Shown here piece after piece: positions 15,888 to 22,976 of a DNA stretch of 23,336 bases. A program made the translations under genes and the position numbers. The notes below the pieces were generated by a model that saw nothing but the letters and a program-made list of their open reading frames with translations, did not search any database and had not been told where the DNA came from. This stretch comes from JBCCGI01 sp039029355 (lineage in GTDB: Bacteria; Planctomycetota; UBA1135; GCA-002686595), in NCBI GenBank assembly GCA_039029355.1, contig JBCCGI010000106.1, positions 1 through 23,336 on the forward strand, in the 5' to 3' direction. The first letter of the stretch is position 1; every line of letters starts with the position of its first letter.

Positions 15888-17401
15888 GGCTGCCGGGGAT
15901 CGGGCGCGTTTCCGGGGCCGCGGCGAGCCGCCGGCCAGCCGGGGCCCGGGAACGCGGGGGAGAGCATGTCAAATCCGTCGTCCTCGGTCCTGCGCCAGCG
16001 CAGGAGTCCGAAGAGCAGCGAGGTCTCCGACACCTCGCCGCCGGCGTTGTCGCGATAGTCGCGCTTGGCCCACAAGAAGGTGAACGAGCGCCGGTCCTCG
16101 TGAGCGTCGCGCTCGCGGCGCCACAGGTTCAGCCAGGCCCGCTCGCGGCGGATGCCGGCCTCGCGGTCGCGCTCCCACGACCACAGGCGCCAGAGATAGG
16201 AATAGTGGTAGGCCACGAGCTGATTGCGCTGGAAGGGGTCCAGCTCGGGGAAGGCGCCGCGCTGGCGCGAGCCCTCGTTCTCGACCACATACAGCGGCCA
16301 GAGCTTGCGCCAGGAGCTCTTGCGGCCGGTGGCGTACTCCTTGCGGTCCCAGCTCTGCCAGAACGGGATGATGTGGAAGGAGTCGCGCTCGGAGTCGAGG
16401 TAGCGCTCCTCGCGCACGTGCACGATCGGCCACAGGTAGCTCTTCGACTCGATCTTCTCGCCCTCCAGGAAGCCGAAGAACGGCCAGATGCGGCTGCGGG
16501 AGGTCTCGGCGGTGTTCTGGCCGCCGCGCTGGAAGCGCACCAGGGGCGCGAAGGCGTCCACCGCCCAGAAGTCGCCGCGCGGATCGCGCGCGTAGCCGAA
16601 GAAGGGCCACAGCACGGTGTCGGCGCGGTAGGTCCCGCGCTCGACCTTGCCCCAGAGCGGCCAGAACCAGAGCACGGTCTCGGGCTCCTCGCCGCCGCCG
16701 CCGAGGCGGTTGCGCTGGTACTGGAAGAAGGGCCAGAGGATGGCCAGCCGGTCGTAGCGGCCCTCCATGCGCGAGCGCAGGTAGAACGGGAAAATGTGGA
16801 AGCTGCGCTCGCCGCCGCCGGTGGTCCACCCCAGAAACGGGTAGAGGATGTGCTTCGAGTGCCGCTCGCCGGCGTTGACCGTGGCGTAGAGCGGCCAGAG
16901 GAAGAAGAAGACCTCGTCGTAGGTTAGGAAGCTCTCCAGCTTCCCGAGGAACGGGAACCAGCCGAAGGCCTTGCCGCGCTCGGAGTTGTCGCGGTAGAGC
17001 AGCCCGGGGAGCGACGCCAGCCGTTTCTCGCGCGTGCCGTCCGCGCGCTCGCCCTCGCGGTAGAGGTAGACCGGCAGCAGCAGCGACAGGGTCTCGCCGT
17101 CGCGGCTGTAGGAGTAGCCGAGCGGCGCCAGGAAGTACGAGCGCCAGTCCTCCTCGCCCTCCGCGTGCCAGCTGTAGAGCGGGCGCGCCGCGGCGATCAG
17201 CTTGGTGCCGGTCTCCTGATGGCGCACCGAGTGCAGCACGCCCCCGAGCGCCTCGGAGTCGACGGTGCCGTGCACGGTCGAGTGGCGGCTGTAGAAGGGC
17301 GCCAGGTGGCGCTCCGTGCCGGGGCCCGCGCAGGCCGGGATCAGGGCGAGCGCCACGAGCGCGAGCAGGCCAAGGGCGGTGGGGCGGTGGCGGACGAGCA
17401 C
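15884..17401 (-). CDS. WPFF-repeat lipoprotein heading the mla operon
   Basis: No named family is recognised. With GTG at 17401 as start, the 505-residue product opens with a lipoprotein signal (MLVRHRPTALGLLALVALAL, then IPAC with C24). An upstream TTG at 17455 would give a clumsier signal. The mature protein is a chain of about 14-16 aromatic repeats roughly 20-35 residues apart: FFLWPLY, ILYPFLGW, FHIFPFYLR, ILWPFFQYQR, TVLWPFFGYAR, RIWPFFGFLEG, YLWPIVHVRE, FHIIPFWQSW, KLWPLYVVE, then YLWRLWSWERD. Alternating aromatic strands and charged turns suggest a repetitive beta structure, perhaps a barrel or solenoid at the outer membrane. It is the first gene of the operon and its stop overlaps mlaE (ATGA). 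This makes a role in lipid trafficking plausible, for instance as outer-membrane partner in place of MlaA, but that is inference. Confidence 0.75.
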   Translation of the reverse strand: MLVRHRPTALGLLALVALALIPACAGPGTERHLAPFYSRHSTVHGTVDSEALGGVLHSVRHQETGTKLIAAARPLYSWHAEGEEDWRSYFLAPLGYSYSRDGETLSLLLPVYLYREGERADGTREKRLASLPGLLYRDNSERGKAFGWFPFLGKLESFLTYDEVFFFLWPLYATVNAGERHSKHILYPFLGWTTGGGERSFHIFPFYLRSRMEGRYDRLAILWPFFQYQRNRLGGGGEEPETVLWFWPLWGKVERGTYRADTVLWPFFGYARDPRGDFWAVDAFAPLVRFQRGGQNTAETSRSRIWPFFGFLEGEKIESKSYLWPIVHVREERYLDSERDSFHIIPFWQSWDRKEYATGRKSSWRKLWPLYVVENEGSRQRGAFPELDPFQRNQLVAYHYSYLWRLWSWERDREAGIRRERAWLNLWRRERDAHEDRRSFTFLWAKRDYRDNAGGEVSETSLLFGLLRWRRTEDDGFDMLSPAFPGPGWPAARRGPGNAPDPRQP

Positions 17402-17407
17402 CCGGCC

Positions 17408-17436
17408 GGTGTAGGCCCTCGAGGGGGCGAGGGCAA
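17408..17436 (-). promoter_or_regulatory. candidate leaderless promoter of the WPFF-lipoprotein/mla operon
   Basis: On the minus strand TTGCCC (17436-17431, 4/6) is 17 bases from TACACC (17413-17408, 3/6). Six bases separate the -10 from the GTG at 17401, so transcription would begin at or next to the start codon, consistent with a leaderless mRNA and the absence of a close Shine-Dalgarno. The motif is weak; the spacing is the main argument. Confidence 0.3.
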
Positions 17437-17526
17437 GGGTCCAGGCCGCGCGCAAAGTTCGCGACGGAGTCCGGCCCCCGGCCTGGAATCGCTGCGGGGA
17501 TCGTGGAACCCTTGGGGGCGGCAGCT

Positions 17527-18510
17527 ATGAAGACCTATCTCTCCGGCCTCCAGCCGAGCGGGCGCCAGCACCTCGGCAACTACTTCGGCGCCATCCGGCA
17601 GCACCTCGAGCTCTCGCGGCGCGACGGCGAGCACTTCTATTTCATCGCGGACTACCACGCGCTGACGTCCTCGCGCGATGCCGAGGCGCTGCGCGACATG
17701 GTCCGTGAGATGCTCGTGACCTATCTGGCGCTGGGGCTGGATCCGGAGCGCGTGACGCTCTTCCGCCAGAGCGACGTCCCCGAGGTCTGCGAGCTGAGCT
17801 GGCTCCTGGCCTGCGTGACCGGGATGGGGCTGCTCGAGCGCGCCCATTCTTACAAGGACAAGCTCGCCCACGGCGTGAAGCCCAACGTCGGGCTCTTCAC
17901 CTACCCCATCCTGATGGCCGCCGACATCATCGCGTACGACTCCAATGTCGTCCCGGTCGGCAAGGACCAGATGCAGCACGTGGAGATGGCCCAGGACATG
18001 TGCGGGCACTTCAACGCCGTCTACGGCGACGCGCTGGTCCGCCCCGAGGCGCTCATCCCCGAGAACGCGCGGATGGCGAAGGTGCCCGGGCTGGACGGCG
18101 AGAAGATGAGCAAGACCTACGGCAACGACCTGTGGATCTTCGAGACCGGCAAGCCGCTCAAGAAGGCCGTCGGGCGCATCGTGACCGACAGCCGGCCGCC
18201 GGAGGAGCCGAAGGACCCCGACGAGCTGCTGCCGATCCAGCTGCTGGAGCTCTTCCTCGACGAGGGCGAGCTGGCCAACTGGAAGGAGCGCGTCCGCGCC
18301 GGCGGCGAGGGCGCGCCCGGGTACGGCCACCTGAAGATGCGCCTGAGGGACGCGATGGAGGAGCAATTCGCCGATGCGCGCGCGCGTCGCGAGGAGTTGC
18401 TCCAGGACCCCGCTGAGCTCGACCGCATCCTGGAGCGCGGGGCCGTGGCCGCGCGCGAGCGCGCGCGGGCGACCGTCGACCGCGCCTACGAGGCTTGCGG
18501 AATCCGCTGA
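17527..18510 (+). CDS. trpS: tryptophanyl-tRNA synthetase
   Basis: This class Ic aminoacyl-tRNA synthetase charges tRNA-Trp. The 327-residue protein shows the HIGH-equivalent PSGRQHLGNYFGA (10-22; HLGN 15-18), FIADYHALTS (39-48), GKDQ (145-148) with QHVEMAQD, and the KMSKS-equivalent GEKMSKTYGN (191-200, with KMSKT). Length is normal for bacterial TrpS. The ATG at 17527 is the natural start because the protein opens MKTYLSGLQPSG; the in-frame GTG at 17503 adds a non-conserved extension. A GGGGGC stretch lies about eight bases upstream. It is first of a four-gene plus-strand group ending with dtd, another tRNA-aminoacylation function. Confidence 0.97.
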   Translation: MKTYLSGLQPSGRQHLGNYFGAIRQHLELSRRDGEHFYFIADYHALTSSRDAEALRDMVREMLVTYLALGLDPERVTLFRQSDVPEVCELSWLLACVTGMGLLERAHSYKDKLAHGVKPNVGLFTYPILMAADIIAYDSNVVPVGKDQMQHVEMAQDMCGHFNAVYGDALVRPEALIPENARMAKVPGLDGEKMSKTYGNDLWIFETGKPLKKAVGRIVTDSRPPEEPKDPDELLPIQLLELFLDEGELANWKERVRAGGEGAPGYGHLKMRLRDAMEEQFADARARREELLQDPAELDRILERGAVAARERARATVDRAYEACGIR

Positions 18511-18528
18511 GATCCCCCAGGAGACGCC

Positions 18529-19026
18529 ATGCACCAATCGCGACGACCCCTGCTCCTCTGCACCCTCGCCCTCTGCGCCGGGCTGGCCGCCTGCTCGTCG
18601 ACGCCGAAGGAAGACGACGGGCTTCCCCCGGCTCCGGCCGAGGTGCAGCTGGACGGGCCGTGGACCCGGGCCTTCCTCGAGCCGTGCTTCCTGATCGCCG
18701 ACGAGATCGTGATCGAGGGGCCGGCGTCGCTGCGGAACCACCTCGCGGTGCTCCAGGACGCCAGCACGTCCGTCTACAGCGCCAAGACCACCGAGGCCGG
18801 CTTTCTCCAGGAGACCAACGCGCGGCCCGAGCTCGGCTACGTCGAGATCCGCGCCACGCTCGATTCGTGGAGCCTGGTCGCGTTCCGCCGGCTCGTATGG
18901 CTCGAGCGTCCCGGCGACGCGCCGGTGCGCATCCGCGCCACCGGCCAGGCCTCGTGGAAGCGCGTCGACGGCTCCGACGAGCGCGAGAGCGAGGTCCTGG
19001 AGTTCCGCGGGGAAGCCGCGCCTTGA
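18529..19026 (+). CDS. small predicted lipoprotein
   Basis: A 165-residue protein of unknown function. It has a clear lipoprotein signal, MHQSRRPLLLCTLALCAGLA followed by the lipobox LAAC (C22) and SS, which is not an inner-membrane retention signal in E. coli terms. The mature part is probably a small beta-rich domain (DEIVIEGPASLRNHLAVL, YVEIRATLDSW, APVRIRATGQASWKR) with no recognisable catalytic residues. The ATG at 18529 has a good Shine-Dalgarno (AGGAGA, six bases upstream). It starts 18 bases after trpS, and its TGA overlaps the TTG start of the following TPR lipoprotein, which argues for a shared job at the envelope. Confidence 0.75.
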   Translation: MHQSRRPLLLCTLALCAGLAACSSTPKEDDGLPPAPAEVQLDGPWTRAFLEPCFLIADEIVIEGPASLRNHLAVLQDASTSVYSAKTTEAGFLQETNARPELGYVEIRATLDSWSLVAFRRLVWLERPGDAPVRIRATGQASWKRVDGSDERESEVLEFRGEAAP

Positions 19027-20198
19027 GCCGCGCACGCGCCGGCGTCGCGGCGCTCTTGGCGCTCGTCGCCTGCCGCGCCCCGTCCTTCGACCCCTACGAA
19101 GAGGCCCCGGGGATCTACGACCGCTTCACGCCGCTGCAGCTGGAGGCGCTCGTGCAGGCGGACGAGCTGTTCGTGCGCGGCCAGGTGGAGGTCGCGCGGC
19201 GCTACCTCGCGAGCCTCGCGGCGGCGGCGCCCGACAACCTGGTCGTCGCGACGCGCCTGCAGGAGGTCGAGCTGCAGCTGCTCGCCGACGGGCTCACCGT
19301 GCCGGGCGTGGCGCTCGGCGAGGAGCAGCTCGATCCGGCCTCGCGCCTCCGCCCGCTCTACATGCGCCGCGCGCTGGTCGAGGGCACGGCCTCCGCCTAC
19401 GTGCTGGCGGCCCGGCTGGCGTCGGAGGAGGAGGCGGCGATCGGCCTCCTCGACGAGGCCCTGCGGCGCGATCCGGACTGCGTCTGGGCGCACTACGCCT
19501 TCGCCTGGCACCACGCCGCCGCCCAGCGCTTCGGCGAGGCCCAGTCCGCGCTGGAGCGCGCGCTCGCGCTCGACCCCGGCCATCCGCCTTCGCGGCGGCT
19601 GGAGGCGGCGCTCCTGGCGCGCTCGGGCGACGTCGAGCGCGCGACGCGCGCGCACCGTTTCTGGCTCGAGCGCTACGGCGACGACCCGCGCACGTCCCGG
19701 CGCCACGCGGCCGATGCGCGGCTCGACCTGGCCGCGCTCCTGGTGCTCGGCGAAGAACCCGAGGAGGCCCTCGACGAGCTCGCCGCGATCGATCGCGGCG
19801 AGCTGAGCGACGCCACCAGCCTGGAGCTGGTGCGCGCGACCGCCCTGCAGGTCGCGGGCCGCGTATCCGCCGCCCTGGCGGTGGCCCGCGCGGCGGCCGC
19901 GGCGGCGCCGGACGACGTCCGGCCGCGCCAGCAGGAGGCGATCCTGCTGGGCGAGCACCTGGGCGACGAGCAGGCCGCCCGCGAGGCGTGGGAGGCGGTG
20001 CTCTCCCTGCTCGACGGCCCCGAGGACTCCGCCGGCGGGGCCTCCGAGTCCGCCGACCCGGCGGCGCGCGAGCTGGCGACGCTGCTGCTGCAGCTGCAGG
20101 CGCGGACGGCCCTGGCGCGGCTCGGCGCGGCGCCCGCGGAGGACGCGCCCGAGACGGCCCCAGCGCCCGGCCCCCCGGGGGACGGGGAGCCGCGGTGA
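19023..20198 (+). CDS. TPR-repeat lipoprotein
   Basis: The TTG at 19023 overlaps the preceding stop (TTGA) and gives a 391-residue protein with a short signal, SRARAGVAALLALVAC, whose C17 is a lipobox cysteine (LVAC). Helical repeats follow, with TPR-like signatures around PDCVWAHYAFAWHHAAAQRFGEAQSALERALALDPGHP in the middle and further helix pairs (GEEPEEALDELAAID; GRVSAALAVARAAAAAAPDD) towards the C-terminus, closing with an Ala/Pro-rich tail. TPR lipoproteins usually scaffold envelope complexes; the partner is unknown, with the adjacent small lipoprotein the obvious candidate. The reading frame extends into trpS upstream but without coding sense. It overlaps the dtd start by GTGA. Confidence 0.78.
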   Translation: MSRARAGVAALLALVACRAPSFDPYEEAPGIYDRFTPLQLEALVQADELFVRGQVEVARRYLASLAAAAPDNLVVATRLQEVELQLLADGLTVPGVALGEEQLDPASRLRPLYMRRALVEGTASAYVLAARLASEEEAAIGLLDEALRRDPDCVWAHYAFAWHHAAAQRFGEAQSALERALALDPGHPPSRRLEAALLARSGDVERATRAHRFWLERYGDDPRTSRRHAADARLDLAALLVLGEEPEEALDELAAIDRGELSDATSLELVRATALQVAGRVSAALAVARAAAAAAPDDVRPRQQEAILLGEHLGDEQAAREAWEAVLSLLDGPEDSAGGASESADPAARELATLLLQLQARTALARLGAAPAEDAPETAPAPGPPGDGEPR

Positions 20199-20647
20199 AG
20201 GCCGTGGTCCAGCGCGTCGCGCAGGCCGAGGTGCGCATCGACGGCGCCTCGGTGGGGGCGGTCGGCCGCGGCATGCTGATCCTCTTGGGTGTGATGCGCG
20301 GCGACGCCGAGGGCCAGGCCGAGCGCCTGGCCGAGCGCATCGCGCGCTTCCGCTTCTTCGCCGACGAGAACGACCGCATGAACCTCGCCGCGGCCGAAGC
20401 GGGCGGGGCGGCGCTGGTCGTGAGCCAGTTCACCCTGGCCGCGGACGGGCGGCGCGGGCGGCGGCCCTCCTTCGACCGCGCGGCGCCGCCGGCCGCGGCC
20501 GAGCCGCTCTACGAGCACTTCGTGGCCCACCTGCGCTCGCTGGGGATCCCGGTCGAGACGGGGGTGTTCGGCGCGCGCATGGAGGTCGACCTCCGCAACG
20601 ACGGCCCGGTGACCTTCGTGCTGGAGGAGCCCGCCGGGGGCGCTTGA
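20195..20647 (+). CDS. dtd: D-aminoacyl-tRNA deacylase
   Basis: The enzyme hydrolyses D-aminoacyl (and glycyl) esters from mischarged tRNAs, protecting translation from D-amino acids. The 150-residue protein has normal length and opens MKAVVQRVAQAEV. It contains the active-site SQFTLAAD (77-84), RRPSF (89-93) and the cross-subunit Gly-cis-Pro in NDGPVTF (G137, P138), at the same numbering as in the E. coli enzyme. The start is GTG at 20195, coupled to the TPR gene stop, with GGGGAG about five bases upstream. It is last in the trpS group. Confidence 0.96.
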   Translation: MKAVVQRVAQAEVRIDGASVGAVGRGMLILLGVMRGDAEGQAERLAERIARFRFFADENDRMNLAAAEAGGAALVVSQFTLAADGRRGRRPSFDRAAPPAAAEPLYEHFVAHLRSLGIPVETGVFGARMEVDLRNDGPVTFVLEEPAGGA

Positions 20648-20666
20648 GAGGCCCCTTCAGCGCCCC
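20637..20666 (+). terminator. possible GC hairpin after dtd
   Basis: GGGGCGCT (20637-20644) pairs perfectly with AGCGCCCC (20659-20666) across a 14-base loop that includes most of the dtd stop codon. No T-run follows, so termination by it is uncertain, but it sits exactly where the trpS-dtd transcript should end, just ahead of the next promoter. Confidence 0.35.
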
Positions 20667-20688
20667 GCTAGCGGTCACAAGTTCTTGC

Positions 20689-20738
20689 TTGACGGGGAGA
20701 TGGGGCGGTTTGACAATGAAGACCGTCGCCTGATTTAG
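20689..20738 (+). promoter_or_regulatory. promoter region of the HU/IHF-like gene
   Basis: Two overlapping sigma-70-like options occur in the only AT-rich spot of this gap. TTGACG (20689-20694) with 17 bases to GACAAT (20712-20717, 4/6) is the better paired one. A perfect TTGACA (20710-20715) has only a weak -10 (GATTTA, 20732-20737). Either gives a leader of roughly 50-70 bases with no obvious Shine-Dalgarno before the ATG at 20796. No operator repeat was identified. Confidence 0.55.
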
Positions 20739-20795
20739 GGCTCCTCCGAGGCCTCCGCGCCGGCCCTCGGCTCCCTACCGCTTGCCCCCCAGACC

Positions 20796-21194
20796 ATGCA
20801 CGAAGTCCACACCACCACGAAGAAGGAGCTCGTCAATCGGATCGCCGACTCGACCGGGCAGACGAAGGTGGTGGTCAAGGAGATCCTGCAGGCCTTCCTC
20901 GACGAGATCATCGACGAGCTCGCCCAGGGCAACCGCCTGGAGTTCCGCGAGTTCGGGGTCTTCGAGGTCCGCGAGCGCGCGGCGCGCCGCGCGCAGAACC
21001 CGCGCACGCTCGAGAAGGTTTCGGTGCCGGCCAAGCGCGTCGTGAAGTTCAAGGTGGGGCGCCTGATGCGCCAGCGCGTCTGCGAGGAGGCCGCCCCCGA
21101 GCGGCGCGACCCGCCGCCCCAGGTCAAGCCCGAAGAGCCGCCGAAGCCGGCCCCGGCGCCGCCGCCGAAGCCGACCCGCAACTCGCCGTTCTAG
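20796..21194 (+). CDS. HU/IHF-family DNA-bending protein with proline-rich tail
   Basis: A nucleoid-associated protein of 132 residues. The HU/IHF fold covers about 7-92: TTKKELVNRIADSTG (helix 1), FLDEIIDELAQGNRLEFREFGVFEV, the DNA-binding arm RERAARRAQNPRT with the intercalating proline of NPRT (68-71), and VPAKRVVKFKVG before the last helix. Beyond the fold is a 35-40 residue tail rich in Pro, Lys and Glu (EEPPKPAPAPPPKP) that ordinary 90-residue HU proteins lack. It might mediate protein contacts or extra DNA binding. The ATG at 20796 begins MHEVHTTTKKEL, with an upstream promoter of its own. It is convergent with the PLP enzyme gene, four bases between stops. Whether it is HU or IHF-like cannot be decided. 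Confidence 0.93.
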   Translation: MHEVHTTTKKELVNRIADSTGQTKVVVKEILQAFLDEIIDELAQGNRLEFREFGVFEVRERAARRAQNPRTLEKVSVPAKRVVKFKVGRLMRQRVCEEAAPERRDPPPQVKPEEPPKPAPAPPPKPTRNSPF

Positions 21195-21198
21195 CCGG

Positions 21199-22380
21199 CT
21201 AGGCGCTCGCCCGCGCGCGCGCGGCTTCCAGCGCCTGGTCGAGGTCGCCGATCAGGTCGTCGACGTGCTCGATGCCGACCGAAAGGCGCACGAGCCCATC
21301 GCGCAGTCCGGCCTTCTCGCGCTCGGCCTTGGGGATGCTCGCGTGGGTCATCAGCGGCGGCACCTCGATCAGCGACTCGACGCCGCCGAGCGATTCGGCC
21401 AGCGCGAAGATGCGCGTCGAGCTCGCCATCGTCTTGCCGGCCTCGACGCCGCCCTGCAGCTCGAAGCTCACCATGCCGCCGAAGTCGGACATCTGCCGCG
21501 CGGCCACCTCGTGGCCCGCGTGGTCGGAGAGCCCGGGGTAGTACACCCGGTCCACCAGCGCGTGCTGCGCCAGGTGGTCGGCGATGCGGCGCGCGTTGGC
21601 GCAGTGGCGCTCCATGCGGATCGCCAGCGTCTTGGTGCCGCGCAGGATCAGGAACGAGTCCATCGGCCCGAGCTGTGCGCCGACCGCGTTCTGGTAGAAA
21701 GCCAGGTCCTCGCGCAGGGCGTCGTCGTTGCCGATCACCGCGCCGGCGACGACGTCCGAGTGCCCGCCGAGGTACTTGGTGAGCGAGTGCATCACGAGGT
21801 CCGCGCCGAGCTCGAGTGGACGCTGCAGGAACGGCGTCGCGAAGGTGTTGTCGACGATCGTGAGCGCGCCGTGCTTGCGCGCGATCGCGCTGCAGGCGGC
21901 GATGTCGCACACGCCGAGGAGCGGGTTGGTCGGCGACTCCAGGAACAGGTAGCGCGTGCGGTCGGTGAAGGCGGCCTCGACCGCGGCGGGGTCGCTCGCG
22001 TCGACGAAGCTGAACTCGATCCCGTAGCGCGCGAAGACCTTGGTGAAGATGCGGTACGTGCCGCCGTACAGGTCGTTGCCCGCGACGACGTGGTCGCCGG
22101 GCACCAGCCGGTCGCAGATCGCGTTCGTCGCGGCCAGGCCGGAGGCGTAGCACAGCCCCCAGGCGCCGCCCTCGAGCGAAGCCAGGTTGTCCTGGAGCGC
22201 GGTGCGCGTCGGGTTGCCGGTGCGCGAATACTCGTAGCCCTGCCGGGCCACGGCGGGGGCGTCCTGGAGGAACGTGCTGGTGAAGTACACCGGCGTCATC
22301 AACGCGCCGTTCTCGGGGTCGGGCGTCTGGCCGGCGTGGATGGCGCGGGTCTCGAAGCGGGAGTCGTCGGGGGTCTGCAT
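21199..22380 (-). CDS. cystathionine gamma-synthase/lyase-type PLP enzyme
   Basis: A Cys/Met-metabolism PLP-dependent enzyme (fold type I). With the ATG at 22380 the protein has 393 residues, the family norm. A GTG at 22428 would add 16 non-conserved residues. Motifs: FETRAIHAGQTPD (9-21), YEYSRTGNPTR (49-59, phosphate and PLP contacts), GGAWGLCYASGLAA (71-84), VDNTFATP (176-183) with the ring-binding D177, and HSLTKYLGGHSD (198-209) with K202 forming the Schiff base. GLVRLSVGIEHVDDL is at the C-terminus. The closest groups are cystathionine gamma-synthase (metB) and gamma-lyase; substrate choice between them cannot be made from sequence alone. It is monocistronic as far as seen, divergent from the glycosyltransferase-like gene. 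Confidence 0.93.
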   Translation of the reverse strand: MQTPDDSRFETRAIHAGQTPDPENGALMTPVYFTSTFLQDAPAVARQGYEYSRTGNPTRTALQDNLASLEGGAWGLCYASGLAATNAICDRLVPGDHVVAGNDLYGGTYRIFTKVFARYGIEFSFVDASDPAAVEAAFTDRTRYLFLESPTNPLLGVCDIAACSAIARKHGALTIVDNTFATPFLQRPLELGADLVMHSLTKYLGGHSDVVAGAVIGNDDALREDLAFYQNAVGAQLGPMDSFLILRGTKTLAIRMERHCANARRIADHLAQHALVDRVYYPGLSDHAGHEVAARQMSDFGGMVSFELQGGVEAGKTMASSTRIFALAESLGGVESLIEVPPLMTHASIPKAEREKAGLRDGLVRLSVGIEHVDDLIGDLDQALEAARARASA

Positions 22381-22493
22381 CGGGTCGGCGGTCGGGCGCT
22401 TGGGGACGGGCTCGCCGCGGCCTCCCACACGGACCTGGGGGGCTTCGGCGCGGCGCTTGGCCCTGGATTGTAGGCGCGGTGGCGCGGGCCATC

Positions 22494-22499
22494 TAGAAT
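22494..22499 (+). promoter_or_regulatory. candidate -10 box for a leaderless transcript
   Basis: TAGAAT (5/6 to TATAAT) stands out in GC-rich surroundings and ends six bases before the ATG at 22506, so transcription would start at the start codon. No good -35 at 17 bases is visible (TTGTAG is 20 bases upstream). There is no Shine-Dalgarno before the ATG, which fits a leaderless mRNA. Confidence 0.4.
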
Positions 22500-22505
22500 C
22501 CCGCG

Positions 22506-22862
22506 ATGCAGGGAGCGGTGGAGGAGAGCGCGCCGCCGGGCGGCGCGGCGGAAGACGCGCTGCCCCCGGTCTGGCCGGCGGCGCTCCTGTGCCTCCTCTT
22601 CGGCTGCTGGACGGCCAGCCTGGTCGATGCGGGCCGGAGCTATGGCTGGGACGAGTCGATGCACGCCCAGCTCCCGGCGGTGCGGATGGCGCTCGCCGTG
22701 CGCGCTGGCGAGGCCCGCGAGGCGGTGGAGGTGGCGCTCGGCTGCCATCAGTACCCCTTCGTCGCGCCGGTGCTGCGCCGTCGTTGGTCGCTTCATCTGC
22801 TTTTGCAAGTACTTTCGGTTGTTGGCCTTTCTCTTGGCACGGCTAGGCTTCTCCAGAGCTAG
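22506..22862 (+). CDS. N-terminal fragment of a probable membrane glycosyltransferase, chimeric 3' end
   Basis: The first ~90 codons are typical of this genome: a short acidic N-terminus, one TM (about VWPAALLCLLFGCWTASLV), then YGWDESMHAQLPAVRMALAV and HQYPFVAPVL. A TM followed by D-E-x-x-H at the start of the first periplasmic loop is the pattern of PMT/ArnT-type (GT39-like) sugar transferases. These are usually 450-600 residues with 10 or more TM segments, so most of the gene is missing. Codons after about 22775 belong to unrelated lower-GC DNA and the stop at 22860 is therefore meaningless. No Shine-Dalgarno; see the -10 box just upstream. Family assignment is tentative. Confidence 0.5.
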   Translation: MQGAVEESAPPGGAAEDALPPVWPAALLCLLFGCWTASLVDAGRSYGWDESMHAQLPAVRMALAVRAGEAREAVEVALGCHQYPFVAPVLRRRWSLHLLLQVLSVVGLSLGTARLLQS

Positions 22863-22976
22863 AGTTATACTGTTACTAGCAGCGTCAGCGAAGGTCAACA
22901 ACGCCATCGCATTTTCGCAATGGGGATCGTCCTTGCGGGGTTGACTCAAGGCGTTCAACATGGATAGAGCAGCCAT
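22780..22976 (-). CDS. 5' end of a foreign, eukaryote-like gene (partial)
   Basis: On the minus strand an ATG at 22976 opens at least 65 codons (MAALSMLNALSQPRKDD...) with a basic stretch, SRAKRKANNRKYLQKQMKR, that looks like a nuclear localisation or nucleic-acid-binding segment. Codon use is balanced at the third position, unlike the GC3-saturated bacterial genes. The frame continues past the junction only as antisense of the bacterial gene, so the true gene is cut near 22780. The source looks eukaryotic, possibly an alga cultured with the bacterium. No function can be assigned and the coding call itself is uncertain. Confidence 0.35.

Noticed and set aside
17341..19035. 564-codon minus-strand frame opposite trpS and the small lipoprotein gene
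   Set aside because: It is antisense to trpS, whose catalytic motifs are unambiguous; its translation has no recognisable domain.
20665..20674. CCGCTAGCGG palindrome as a terminator after dtd
   Set aside because: A perfect palindrome without a loop and without a following T-run cannot act as an intrinsic terminator; the larger hairpin just upstream is the better candidate.
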